Positions 1 to 12,600 of a stretch of DNA of 64,000 nt are shown here, piece by piece. Made by a program: the position numbers and the translations under genes. The DNA lies in assembly GCA_032622095.1 (NCBI GenBank), contig CP136065.1, positions 27,163,141 through 27,227,140 of the forward strand, read 5' to 3'. The notes beneath the pieces are model-generated. The model ran no database searches and was not told the DNA's origin. It was given only the letters and a program-made list of their open reading frames with translations. Each line of letters opens with the position of its first letter. Position 1 is the first letter of the stretch. Source of the stretch: Siphonodentalium dalli. Lineage: Eukaryota > Mollusca > Scaphopoda > Gadilida > Siphonodentaliidae.

Positions 1-490
1 TGCTGTATTATGATAATATCTGGAATAATTCTTATTCATTTCGTTGATATTATTTCAATATTTTCCATAGTTATTTATTCTATTGTTAGGTAATGGTATG
101 TAGGTGCATATTCATTCCTGCATGATGGATTTCATTTACTTGCATTACTAAATTCATCTCTACAACTCATTGCCTCATTATATATCATCTTATATCATGA
201 TCAACATATTTAACTAATATCTTTTTAAATCCATGATTTAAAGACTTAGTGTGTTTAGAATGGACATGGTCTCATGAAGTTAAAATGGATATTTTGTGAA
301 TAATGCATGCTATATCTACCTGATATTACAACATACACATCAAATTTTTTTATCTGAAAATAGTAATTATTTTTATAATTTGTGAAAAGAAAAAAAAAAA
401 AGTCTAATGAAATGAAATAAACAACAGCGGTACTTGTTTTTGTGTTTCTTGCTTTATTAAACTTTTCATTATGGTCTTTCTTAATTTTAG
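1..490 (+). other. Intron of the QRICH2-like gene
   Basis: AT-rich sequence before the first visible exon, ending in the acceptor ttttag. No repeat or other exon is recognised in it. Confidence 0.6.
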
Positions 491-613
491 GACAGTGAAG
501 CAATGAGCCGAGCACAACAAGCGATTCTACAATTACAGGCCGAGGTTGAGAAGTTACATGATACTACACAAGATATCATTGAGCATAACAACAGTAAGGC
601 CAGACAGATCGAG
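491..613 (+). CDS. QRICH2: QRICH2-like exon: coiled-coil segment
   Basis: Acceptor ttttag before 491 and donor GTGAGG after 613. It is 123 nt, phase 0 at both ends, 41 residues. The peptide is Gln/Glu-rich and helical (SRAQQAILQLQAEVEKLHDT, ending NNSKARQIE) with heptad-like hydrophobic spacing, as expected for the coiled coil of DUF4795 proteins. Joined to the next exon it reads ARQIE-NLSSYCDSLQEKK without a break. The start of the gene is upstream of the window. Confidence 0.8.
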
Positions 614-3600
614 GTGAGGATTCTATCAGTGATTTTTATATAATGCTAGTTTTCCAGATTTTGTTTTAGCTACGGAAGAGTGGAGTTGGCCTTACCTCTC
701 AGTGCATTCCATTTTGGAGTTATCCCTCTTTGCTCAGCTTAATCTGTTGATTTCTTTTCATTTGACAGCTTAAATAACTTATAAGTTTCAAGGTTAAATT
801 TACGCCTAGCATATGGTCACTCTTGTCGGGTTACTGGGATCAAAATATTTAACAAAATTATGCCCTTATATGGTCTCAATTTGCAGGGGTTAGATTTTTT
901 TTTGAAAGTGATGGAAACTATCAATTCAGTTTTGGCATTTAATTCAACTAGTCTGAGCCACTGTCCGAATCATAAATTTTGTGTTTAGGAAGAGATGCAC
1001 TATCTTTAACCCTTTCAGTGCCAAGTGCGATTTTTGTATCAACCCATATTTTCTTGATCATTTTTCAAATTTATTGTTTATAGAGCTCTTTCCATCAATG
1101 TATCACATTATTATAATCAATAAATTTGAAAAATGATCAAGGAAATATGGGTTGATACAAAAATCGGACTTGGAAAGGGTTAATAATTAAGCAGCAGGTT
1201 TATGCCGTTATTGAAAAAAGCTTGCTGCAAAATGTTTTTTTTTTTGGGAGAGAAAACTTCAGTGACCAATAGGTATTTATTGTTGTAGGGGATCCAGCTA
1301 GAGTGTGAAGTGAGTGACACCTGAGTGTTGTGAATATGGAGTTTTTGTTATCAGTTTTGTTTGATATTGTACTGTTTTATTTATATTTACACTCATCCAT
1401 GCATTAGTGCTGTAGAACTTGAATGGAGGACATTGGTTGGTTAAAATCATGTCATGTGACATAGCGCGCAGACCCCCACTCATTTTAAAATTGTATAGAT
1501 GCAACCAACCCGACACCTGATTAGAAGATATTACTTGGTTAGTTTTATATTAGGCCTGATAACAGCCTGAGGTAACCTCATATCATCCTGAGACCGAAGG
1601 TCGAGGGTCTTATATGAGGTTACCGAGGCCTGTTATCAGGCCTATAATATTAAACCAACCAAGTAATATCCTATTTGTTAATTAGATCGCCTCTCTTAGT
1701 AACTGACAACTCTTTCGTATGAGTGACACGCTATTTAGCAGTGAAGTAGATTTCCGGCATGTTGTAAAACCATATAACTCGGATTTGTGATGTCGTAAAA
1801 TGATATTACTTGGAATGGTGATGTCGTAAAATTATATTACTTGATTTAACAGGCAAATTAAAGCGATATTCACATACTTCGATAACAGGCCGTTCTTGGC
1901 TAAATTTCATATCTAATTAATAAATTCTCTTATAATTTGCAAGTTGAGTGTAAATATAAGAAATGGTTGTTGACTTTGTTGTGTTCCATGCGTCCCACTA
2001 AAAAATTGCAGACCAATTAACCCTTTAGCCAACAGAAGGGCCCTGTGCCAAGGCATTCTCTTATATATGCGAGTTGACCATAGGTCGCCTCGCATATATA
2101 AGAGAATGCATTGGCTTAACACATTAAAAATTGTTAAAGAATGTAAGAAAAAATTGTAAAAAGTGTTAAAAAAAGATTTTTTTTAGGCCAATGCATTCTC
2201 TTATATATGCGAGGCGACCTATGGTCGACTCGCATATATAAGAGAATGCATTGGCACAGGGTATAACTGTAACTATCACAATGTGGTCAAGGAGCCGGTT
2301 CCAATGATATCCATATTTGTATGGTTTTATTGAGACAGACCCAAGATATTTTAGGCTGTTGAAGCTTTATTTGGCCGGTTTGTTGGGTAAAGGGTTAACT
2401 CCATACTCCAAGGAATTCAATCAAATCAAAATCCATTTCTTTAGAAGAAAAATTATTTTGTGGAAATTGAAATGTCTAGTTTTTTTTTCATATTAAAGCT
2501 GCTGTTCAGATGTAATTCTTGGATGTGATATTTTAGCTTATGTTTACAGGATCTACCCATTTACTCAATAATAGACCTTATGATGAGTCAGTTATCTGTT
2601 AACCCTTCCCTTCCCATAGGGAGCCTCGCACATATATGAGAATAATGATCTTTAATGCTGCCCCAGCGTGTCTCCCATCATGGAAGGGTTATAACAGTGG
2701 GACATACTTCTGCCAATATTCAACAGAAAGATAATCTTACATGAATGGATCTACTATTAACATATTTGTGAATGAATAATTGTTTTAATTAAATTTTTTG
2801 AAGTTTATTATAAGTCATTATTGAAATTCTGTTTGCTGTGATGTCATCTGTTAGCACCATTAATAAGTCACTGTTTCTTCGGACCATGTTGTGAGGTTAG
2901 TCAGCTTGCCTAAAATGACTTATTATATCAAGCTGTTTATGCTGCTATATGTATTTTAAAGATTATGTTATTATGTGCTTATTTAACTACTTCAAACTGA
3001 TATTTTACAACTCAGCCACTACACCCATTTGAAGAATGCATCATTAAACTGTTATTTTCAAAAAATTCACCAACAATGGATGTACCATTTCATAAAACAC
3101 AACATTTGAACTTTGCAAAATGTAAACAAACAGTTCGCCATTCGTCCCGAACAAATTGCCGATAAACAAACGAGAATTATTTCGCTAACGGGAGTCACTA
3201 TATTTGATTTATATGATAGAATGACATGTGTCTGCTGGCAATTTTGACACAAAATTCATTAACCCTTTCATTACTGGAGCTTCCTGAAATTTTGCGAAAA
3301 CCCTATGCCAATGCTTTCTGTTATATATGCAAGTCGCCCATAGGGCACCTCGCATATATAAGAGAATGCAATTGGCCTAACAATATTTACCTTGATCTTG
3401 TAAGCCAGGGCATTCTCTTATGTATGCCTGGTAGACTCGCATGTATAAGAGAATGCACTGGCACAGGGTCCTTAATGCTGCACCAGTGCAGCTCCCATCA
3501 TGAAGGGGTTAAAATACTCTATGTGCATCCCAGAGGAGTGTTTCACATCACTTTATCTATTGCGTGCCTAATACTAAACTACACTATTCTCCCATTCATG

Positions 3601-6600
3601 TCGATATATGTTCCATATTATTCACCTTTCAAATTAACCATTTTTCAGAACCTGAGTAGCTATTGCGACTCGCTACAAGAGAAGAAGGCTGATAAGGAAT
3701 ACGTCGCTATGGAAGTCGATGTAAAGGCAGATAAACGATCACTTGACTGTAAGGTCAACCATACATTGTTTGATACAACGACCAACGAAATAAACAAATT
3801 GATAAAGGACATTATGGATACCCTCTCTGGAAGCGTAAGTTCTGTGCTATAACTTGATTTGTTTCTAGGCATCTCATTTACCGGCATATTGGAATAGAAA
3901 TATGTTCATTTGTGTTTAGATATATAGAAATTTTGATGAAATGTTTTGTGTGTTAGATATGTCTTAGAAATGTGACCACATAGTTTTAAATTTGCAAATT
4001 TACATGGTGGGGGGGGGGGGGGGGGGGTGGGTGGCTAGTCACACAAAGTTAAGTTATCTGACCAGTTTGTTGAATATTCAATACAGAACACAGTATGTTG
4101 TCCTAGAGCTAGTTATTACATGGACTGATCTACTAGGTATTAATCATTCAATGTATATATATACAGCCCTCATAATTGGCTATGGCAATCAGCTGAAGCA
4201 AACTGGGCCATGGCAAAGGGTTTGCCGTAGCGGATTGCAGAAGCCAAACAATCGGAATTAAGATGGTTGATATCTATGCAAACTTGGTAATTACTGAAAT
4301 GTCTAGTTTATCATTAGAAATTATTATCAGACTAGACCATGCAATGATTTGAAGAATGACTAATTACAGCTGTATGTGGGGACGAAGTATATTTACTCTG
4401 AATAACATTCAATACACAGGAGAATAGCTGGAAGACAGCGCTGGCGACTCTCACCGATGATCTCGAAGGAAAGCTCGATCGTATGGAGCTCGATCCACTG
4501 AAGGAGTGGCTGGAGAGTCGACTTAAGGCACTGAACAAGAAGATACACAGTCAAGGTGGAGACTGGCATGAAGACGACGCTGCTGGAATCAGAAAGTATG
4601 TATGGTTTGATTACAATAGAATCTAAGTATATTTAACCCTTCCATGATGGGAGCTGCGCTGGCGCAGCATTAAAGACCCTGTGTCAGGGCATTGTCTTAT
4701 ATATGCGAATCGACCATAGGTCGCCTCACATATATAAGAGAATGCACTGGCTTACTAGGTCAAGGTAAATATTGTTAGGCCAATGCATTCTTTTATATAT
4801 GTGAGGCAACCTATGGTCGCCTCGCATATATAGGAGAATGCATTGGCACAGGGTTTTCGTTAAAATTCAGGACTCTTCAGTTATCAAAGGGTTAACCCTT
4901 CCATGATTGGAGCTTCCTGAAATTTTTCAAAAACCCTGTGCCAATGCATTCTTTTATATATGCGAGTCTTCCATAGGCATAGGGAGCTTTGCATATATAA
5001 GAGAGTACATTGGCCTAACAATATTTACCTTAACTGTGTGAGCCAGTGCATTATCTTATATATGAGAGGCTCCATATGGGAGACTCGCATATATAAGAGA
5101 ATGCACTGGCACATGATCTTTAATGCTAAACATCTCAGCTTCCATTATAAAAGGGTTAAGGATCCCCCACAAATGAGGCATGGCAGGGGATATAGAATTG
5201 GGTTTGTTCGTGCTTACCTTGGATGTTTTTGTGTCTAATTTTAAGAAAAATGGATATTTATGTGGCTATTTTCCGTTAGGTGGCTAGCCACTTAACAGCA
5301 TTCAGATGAACCCTAAAAAATGATCTATTTGACCTAATCAACCTATTTAATTTTGAAGACTCTTAAATTTGGGAACTAAAAGTTCATAGATTTAGACATA
5401 CATGATCTGTCCACAGGAGGTGTTCGGACAGGTTATGTGGCTAGTCACCCAATCAGTTTCTCCTATTTCACTGTCGTAGTTGCTGTATGCAAGTTTTTGA
5501 GATTCAAAAAAAATTATCACTATCTCTGACTATCTAACACTTGATAGCCACCTAAAATTTGACCAACTACTTGATAGCCACATAAAATTTGTAGACACAT
5601 AACTTATTTTAGCCAAATAACTCATGGCCACATATCTACCCAAATGAAGCGTGGCGGGGGATATAGAAATTGGTTCTGTCTGCAACTCTCTATCTCATTC
5701 ATTATGGGTTGGATTTGAATGATCATTGATATGCTTATGAACCACCATAGGGGAGGGGAAATGTATATCCACATTGCACGCATTTTGTCCATTAATTTAT
5801 GGCAGTTTGGCGCTCAGAATGAAAATGCATCTAGTTTGAGTTCTGTATCCACGAGAAAATTTCTTGAGAGCACCACATTGACATACTGTTTTGAAACAAT
5901 CCAAACGAAAAATATATTTTGACTAAATAAAGTACAAACATGGAATTTTGAAATGACCAATATCAGAGCTAATGGCATGTTATTTATCATCATATTTTGA
6001 AACAAAACTCTAAATGATTATTATTTTTTAGTAACAAGGGCTTCATGATGGTGAATGTATGAACACGTGGATACATTCTTATTGACTTAAATTTATACCA
6101 TGTTGACATGCACCTATTTTGACTTTTTCAGGCAGCTGATCCAAAAATTCCACTGTATATCCTGTGATAGACCTGTAGATATGCTGCCTAATGGGTGAGT
6201 TACACTTTACATATATTGTGATAGACCTGTAGATTTACTGCCTAATGGGTGAGTTCCACTATATATCCTGTGATAGACCTGTAAATATATGCTGCCTAAT
6301 GGGTGAGTTACAATGTTAACTAAAATGTTTCCTCTCAAAGGTTAGGAATTGAATGACACGATCGTATTTACTATTTGACCCTTCCATCATGCGAGCAGCG
6401 CTGGTGCAGCATTAGATATCCTGTGCCAGTGTACTATCTTATATATCCAAGTCTCACATAGTAAATATTGTTAGGCCAATGTATTCTCTCATGTGTGCGA
6501 GGTTCCCTATGGGAGACTCAATTATATAAGAGAATGCTTTGGCACAGGGTTTTCACAAAATTTCAGGAAGCTCTAGTTATGGAAGGGTTAACCCTTTCTT

Positions 6601-9600
6601 TACTAAATGGAATCTCACATTCAGGTATAAAAGTATACATTGGAATGGTCTGTCATTCATTTGGAGGGGTGACCAGAAAAAATGAGCAGACAACAGACAT
6701 ACAAAAAAATAATATAACTGCAGAAGGATTCATATTCACTGGTGGGAAATGTTCAAATAAAAAGTTCAATGGTCGTTTTATTGAACTTATTATCTGAGGC
6801 CAAACAAAATTATACCCCTGTTTGAGTCCCACCCTCTCTGAGAATTAGGGTAGGTAGGTAGATTTTTTATTATTTTTTTTATTATTCTGAAATAATGGAC
6901 ATTGAAATTGTATTTGATCTCAAAGTACTTAGGATGATACAAATCTACATGTATCAATGTAAAGTTTAGGTATAATAATCCAATTGAGTGTCAAAATATA
7001 TTAATTTGATAATTTTTTTGGACAAAAACTAGATATCTGGGCACAGAGCTGATATATATTTACTGGAGGCCCAATAAAAAGTTTAGGGTAGGCATCTTTA
7101 AGATAGGGCAGGTAGGGAGACCCCAGACACATATTATTTTATTTTGGCCTGAACATTTCCTAAGGGGACTACTCGTCAATGAGTATTTAGTATAGAAAGG
7201 GTTAACATGATATTAATCATAATAGATGCTTCAGTACAATGCAGCATAGGCGTCTTCTCTAGGATAGTTTTCTGTACTAATATCTATTCCTTGATGAAAT
7301 TATCTTATAAAAAAAAATTCTTGCTTAATCCTGTTACCATGGGTCATAGGACAATTGTTGACTCAATTGATAAGGTGTGCAGGGCAAACCTGGTTATAGA
7401 GTGTCTGTCATTTACAGAATTAGGTCCTCAGAGGGTGAATTTAGTGATGCTAGCCTGCTATGTGTAACTAAATTCACCCTCTGCTTAGGCTTCATCTTCT
7501 CTGGAAAGTTTCTTTATTATCAAATTTCTATAGAAACTAAGATTCTATTTTGTTTTTAGTTTAGTTTTTCTATATCCCCAAATTGGCAGATGACAAATTG
7601 CATAGTCGAGGTTCCCAATGGGTGTACATCACAATATTCACCATTTGGGAACTTCAATCTGAGTATGTATCCCATAGCAGATGAGGCCATGCAGAATGAT
7701 GTTCCCAGATGGTGAATTTAGTGGTGCTAGCCGACTGGTGAATTTAGTGATGCTAGCCTGCTGTGCAGGATAGTGTCATAAATTCACTCTCTTGCGACCT
7801 CATTCTGCAAATGACAGACACACTAAACTCACGCTTGGTGCAGGGATAAAAGATTGTTTCCTACCTTTTTATTGATTTTCTTGTGTTGTCTCATCTATAA
7901 AGTATTCTAGATATCAAGACAGATTCCAATTGTTCTCATGAGTATTATACCAGACTGGGCTACTCATGTGTATTTATTAGCCAATATTTATGACTTTTTT
8001 TCTATTAAATTTCAGTACGGCTCCAAACTTACCTGTACAAAGTGGTCTTCCTCCAACTCGATCACCAAGGCCTTACACGACGTTCGAGCTGGACCAGATT
8101 CGACAACACGCAAAAAAGTAATATATCATAGCTATAGCTAATCTTACTCTCACTATAAATGTTTCACTTTGTTCAAATCAATAGAAAGCAATTTATTCTG
8201 TGTGTGTCTAGACTGTTGTCGTCAGAGAGAATATTGATGCGATACCCGGCCACCGGGACAATTTGAATCATTGTAGTGCAGCTTTATAGTACTTGGTATT
8301 GTATCTTTGAATTCATCAAAAGAATTTAGAATTGCATCAACAGAAAATCATTACTCCGTGACACAAATTATTAAATCCTGTTTTGATCTTTTATTCTATA
8401 AAAAATAGTTTTGTCAGTATTTAAAGATGTATCCAGGGTTTAACCCTTTCATGATGGGAGCTGAACTGGTTCAGCATTAAAGACCCTGTGCCAGTGCATT
8501 CTCTTATATATGCGAGTCTCCCATATTCAGGAGAATGCATTGGCTTACAAGGTCGAGGTTAAATTTTAAATTCCATGCAGAAGAGACTCGTTAGATTTGT
8601 GGTGCTCTTGTGTCATTTAAAAAAGCCAAAAGTGATATCAATTTAAATTTCATTATTAAAGGAAGAGTGTATATTTGTTGTGACTGGTGGTCACTAACTG
8701 TGAATATATCGTGTTAAAATCAAATTAAATCTAATTTAATTGTTTTGAAAAAGAGTTGCAAATTTGATGCTTTTCTGACCCTTGTGCCTGCTCTAATAAA
8801 TGACCTGTCATGTGCTATTGCTAACGTTGTGACTAATGTAGTGTAGTATTAGACATCCCCATCCATTTCATGCTATCTGAACATTCAGTGAACTGCAATA
8901 CTTTATAATCACCCCCTTTTGTTTTCACTCATCTTCGTTTCAGACTGTAATTACTTTACAAAATTGAGTTTACATGTAAATATGAATAATGAATGAATAC
9001 GATAGCAGAAATTACAAAATTTCATGTTCATATTAGCATTTCAGATATTCATTTCGATACTATATGGTTGTGTTATTATGTTTTTGTTTAATAGTTTAAT
9101 TCTGTATGTGATTGCTCACTATTCACTTTTCTCACTTTTGACTGAGACTCATAAATATTAAATGGCTTGATGGTATGAACTTAATTACCAGAAAAATATG
9201 TTTCACAATTTTCCAATTGTAGCCGCATATGTTCTAGGTAGTATTACATTGCTTCTTGCTAAATCATCATCTTGAAATCATTCTTTTAACAGACTTTACC
9301 TGGGAGATGAGAGACCAAAATCAGCATATATTAATCGGTAACGGAAAAATCTGAAGTGATTCTAACATAAATGTTTAACAGCATGAGAATGTCACTGGAT
9401 TGTATTAATATCTCGTTATCAATATACAGATCTAACGATCTTCTTATCTCAATATTACAGTCACAACTTTACAGTTATCGTCACATCTGAAACTCGTGAA
9501 ATAATTTCTCTATAGCATGTGAAGTCTTTTGATGTTTACTGACAATTTTGATGTCTTGAAGCTTTCTGTAATCTATTTTTAGTCCAAATTATTTTTACAT

Positions 9601-12600
9601 GGTGTTGTATAAATAAAGTCAATGGTTTGATTGTTTCATTGTAGTACATTTGAGAGGAATTGTATCCTATGGGTACTGTAATACTTGGTGATTTACCCTC
9701 TTCTTGGTTTAATACAAAGTACGATAATTGTTCAGTCCTCGAAATTGGCCACAGCCAATATGCAATGCTGTGGCAACATGTGGAATCTTAATATGCCACA
9801 ACATTCATTATATTTGCCATGGGGCATCTTAATATGCCACAACATTCATTATATTTGCCATGGGGCATCTTTTCTAATTTTGAGGGTTGATTGTGATTTG
9901 TCAGTTATCATCGGAGTTAATGTTACATCTAATGTTTCACATCTGTATTCACATTATTACATGATATCGTCTTTAAAGTCTGTTTCTAAATGTTAATACT
10001 TTCATGACGGGAGCCATGCTGGTGGAGCATTAAAGACCCTGTGTCAGTGCATTCTCTTATATATGCGAGTCTACCAATGGGAGCCTCACATATATATAAG
10101 AAAATGCACTGGATTACAAGGTCAAGATAAATGTGGTTAGGCTAATGCATTCTCCTATATGCGAGGGTCCCTTTGGGAGACTCGCATATATATAAGAGAA
10201 TGCATTTGCAATGGGTTTTTCTTAAAATTTCAGGAAGCTCCAGTCATGGAAGGGTTAAAGTCTAGTTCTCGATATTGTCTCAGCAGTATTAAAGTCCATT
10301 ACAATTGTTAGTCTGTTATTTGTTATATATGTGGATATTCTTCTTCAATGGACTTTTCCACAGCTGTCAATCAAATAATAATTAGCAGATTAGCTGAAAC
10401 AGCCTTTATTCAGCATCGGAGTGGCTTGCAGCAGCCTCTGCACAAAGGGGCCTGCAGTCCATTTGTGCATTAGGGGTATGCAGTCTCTGTGTGCGATTTG
10501 CGCACATTTTGATCATCCAAACAGTTTGATTTAAAAAAAAAAAATTTGGGTTTTTTAAATAATTTTTTTTTTATTAAGATTGAGTTTGCTGAAATTAAAA
10601 AGAATTTTTTTAATTTTTTTTATATATATACATATATAAGAGAATGCATTGGCACAGGGTTTTCAGGCAGCTCTAGTCATGAAAGGGTTAATACTGTTGA
10701 GACGATATGTGCGCTCATAGATGCTTTAGAATATCCTGTCTTTCTACTGAATAAACCTTTTGTGTCGTCAGATATACTATGATATCGCTAAAGTGGCAGT
10801 TATCATGAACAATATACCGTACACTATATTGCACTTGAGAGGCCATCAAAATTAAAATATTTCACTAATAAATATTTCATTAAACTGGCAGTTTAAATTA
10901 ACTTGTTATTTGTACCAGTGAATATTCTGTCTCTTTAAAACTAATAGTATTATCTACGCATTCCTCTTTAGAAAGACAGGATTAATTATATACTTATTAG
11001 TTATCTCTAATTATAATACTTGTGTGTGCTTTATTGTTGAACTAATCTAACTTCAAGCACCCATCACACGTTTCCCCCTCCCACGTTTCCTCTATCATAG
11101 TAAATATATAGAGGATACCTATCGATTTGAATGAATATATCTCCTATATCTTAACTCTTTCTTTACTAAATACTCAGTGATGAGTAGTTTCCCTCAGGAA
11201 ATATTCAGATAATATGTTTAATAAATGACCATAGGTCATTTGTTGAACTTTTCTGAACATTTCCTACATATGATTAGGAATTCTTCTGCCCTTGTTTTAT
11301 CTTTACGTATCTTTGTCGTATGCTTTTATTTTCTGAAAATCCCTCCAGATGGCTAATAGACCAGCACAGTTTAAACTTTTATAACTGGGTGTGAGAATCC
11401 ATTTACTATATAAAGTGTTAATTAACGGAGTGTGGATAGTTCTTATATATGCTTACAGAGATTGTTCTCTTTCTGGTCTTACATACCTTGTAGCAAATAT
11501 TTTTCTTACTCTATTTTGAAAGGGGGTGCAGCCTCTTCTCTTTGGTGATAATTAAAAAACGAAAGAAATTTTCAATTTCAAAATGGAAAAAAGATTGGGG
11601 ATGTCATTGAAACTATGAACTATCTATGATTTTGATCAGAAATACTAAATTAAAATCAAACTCAGTGGATTTCCCAGTTTTTTTAGCTTATTGCGGACCA
11701 TGTCTATTAATTTTTCTGTATGAGAACCTTAAGAAAGAAACCCTGATCTCACTTAATAAGAAAATTAAAAAAAAATTAACTGTGTCCCATCTTATCCCTC
11801 AATTGGTTGCTTGAAGTTTGCTTGGTCGATTTCTATATTGCTTCCTAACATCACCCCACTAACCGTGTTTCTGCTTACACTTATCTTAGAGGTGCTATCG
11901 GCAATGCTATAAACTTTGAGAGAGCTCTCGCTGAAAAGCAGCTGGCGAGAATGAGAAAAGCTGACTTACGGGCTTTCCTAGTACATTTTGGTAGCGACAT
12001 TGCTGCACTAAGACAAAGGGGAGAAGAGGCGGCGTAAGTTTGTATTTGAGGTGCAAATACATCCCTAGTGCATGCTTATTGTTTCAATAATTGCATTTAC
12101 ATTTTAATGTTAAATTAATTTATATTACTCAGAATTAATCGTTCTCTATTGCTATTTTTCTGATTTTAACTCTTCCGATATTTCTTTGCAGCAACATATT
12201 TTTTTCCGATTTGAATTTCTTTACTTTGTGAAGACAAGTTTATTGTTTGTTTTAAAATTTAAGCTCTCATACGTATCAAAGTTGCACTTCAAGTCTTGCA
12301 AATCAGTATGCTGGCCCTGCATATATGCAACAAACCTAGAAAATATACGTTTTTTCTTCTTCTTGGCGTAAAAAGAACTTTAACTTGTAAAGAATAACTG
12401 AAAACACAAAAATCATTACAAAAATGGACTGAAAGCATTGTTAAATAAAATTATCTTCTATATGGATCTGCGATACAATTTTTGTTTCATTCATGAGGAC
12501 ACTGGCAAAGAATTATAGAAAGTATTGGATACAGTTAACAGAAAACATAACAAGTTTTCAAACAGGACTAAGACTTAAAAAATTAAGAATATCTCTTCAA

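Noticed and set aside
3226-3852. 208-residue open frame as a complete protein
   Set aside because: Its first part is a MITE hairpin and intron; only 3649-3834 is a supported exon.
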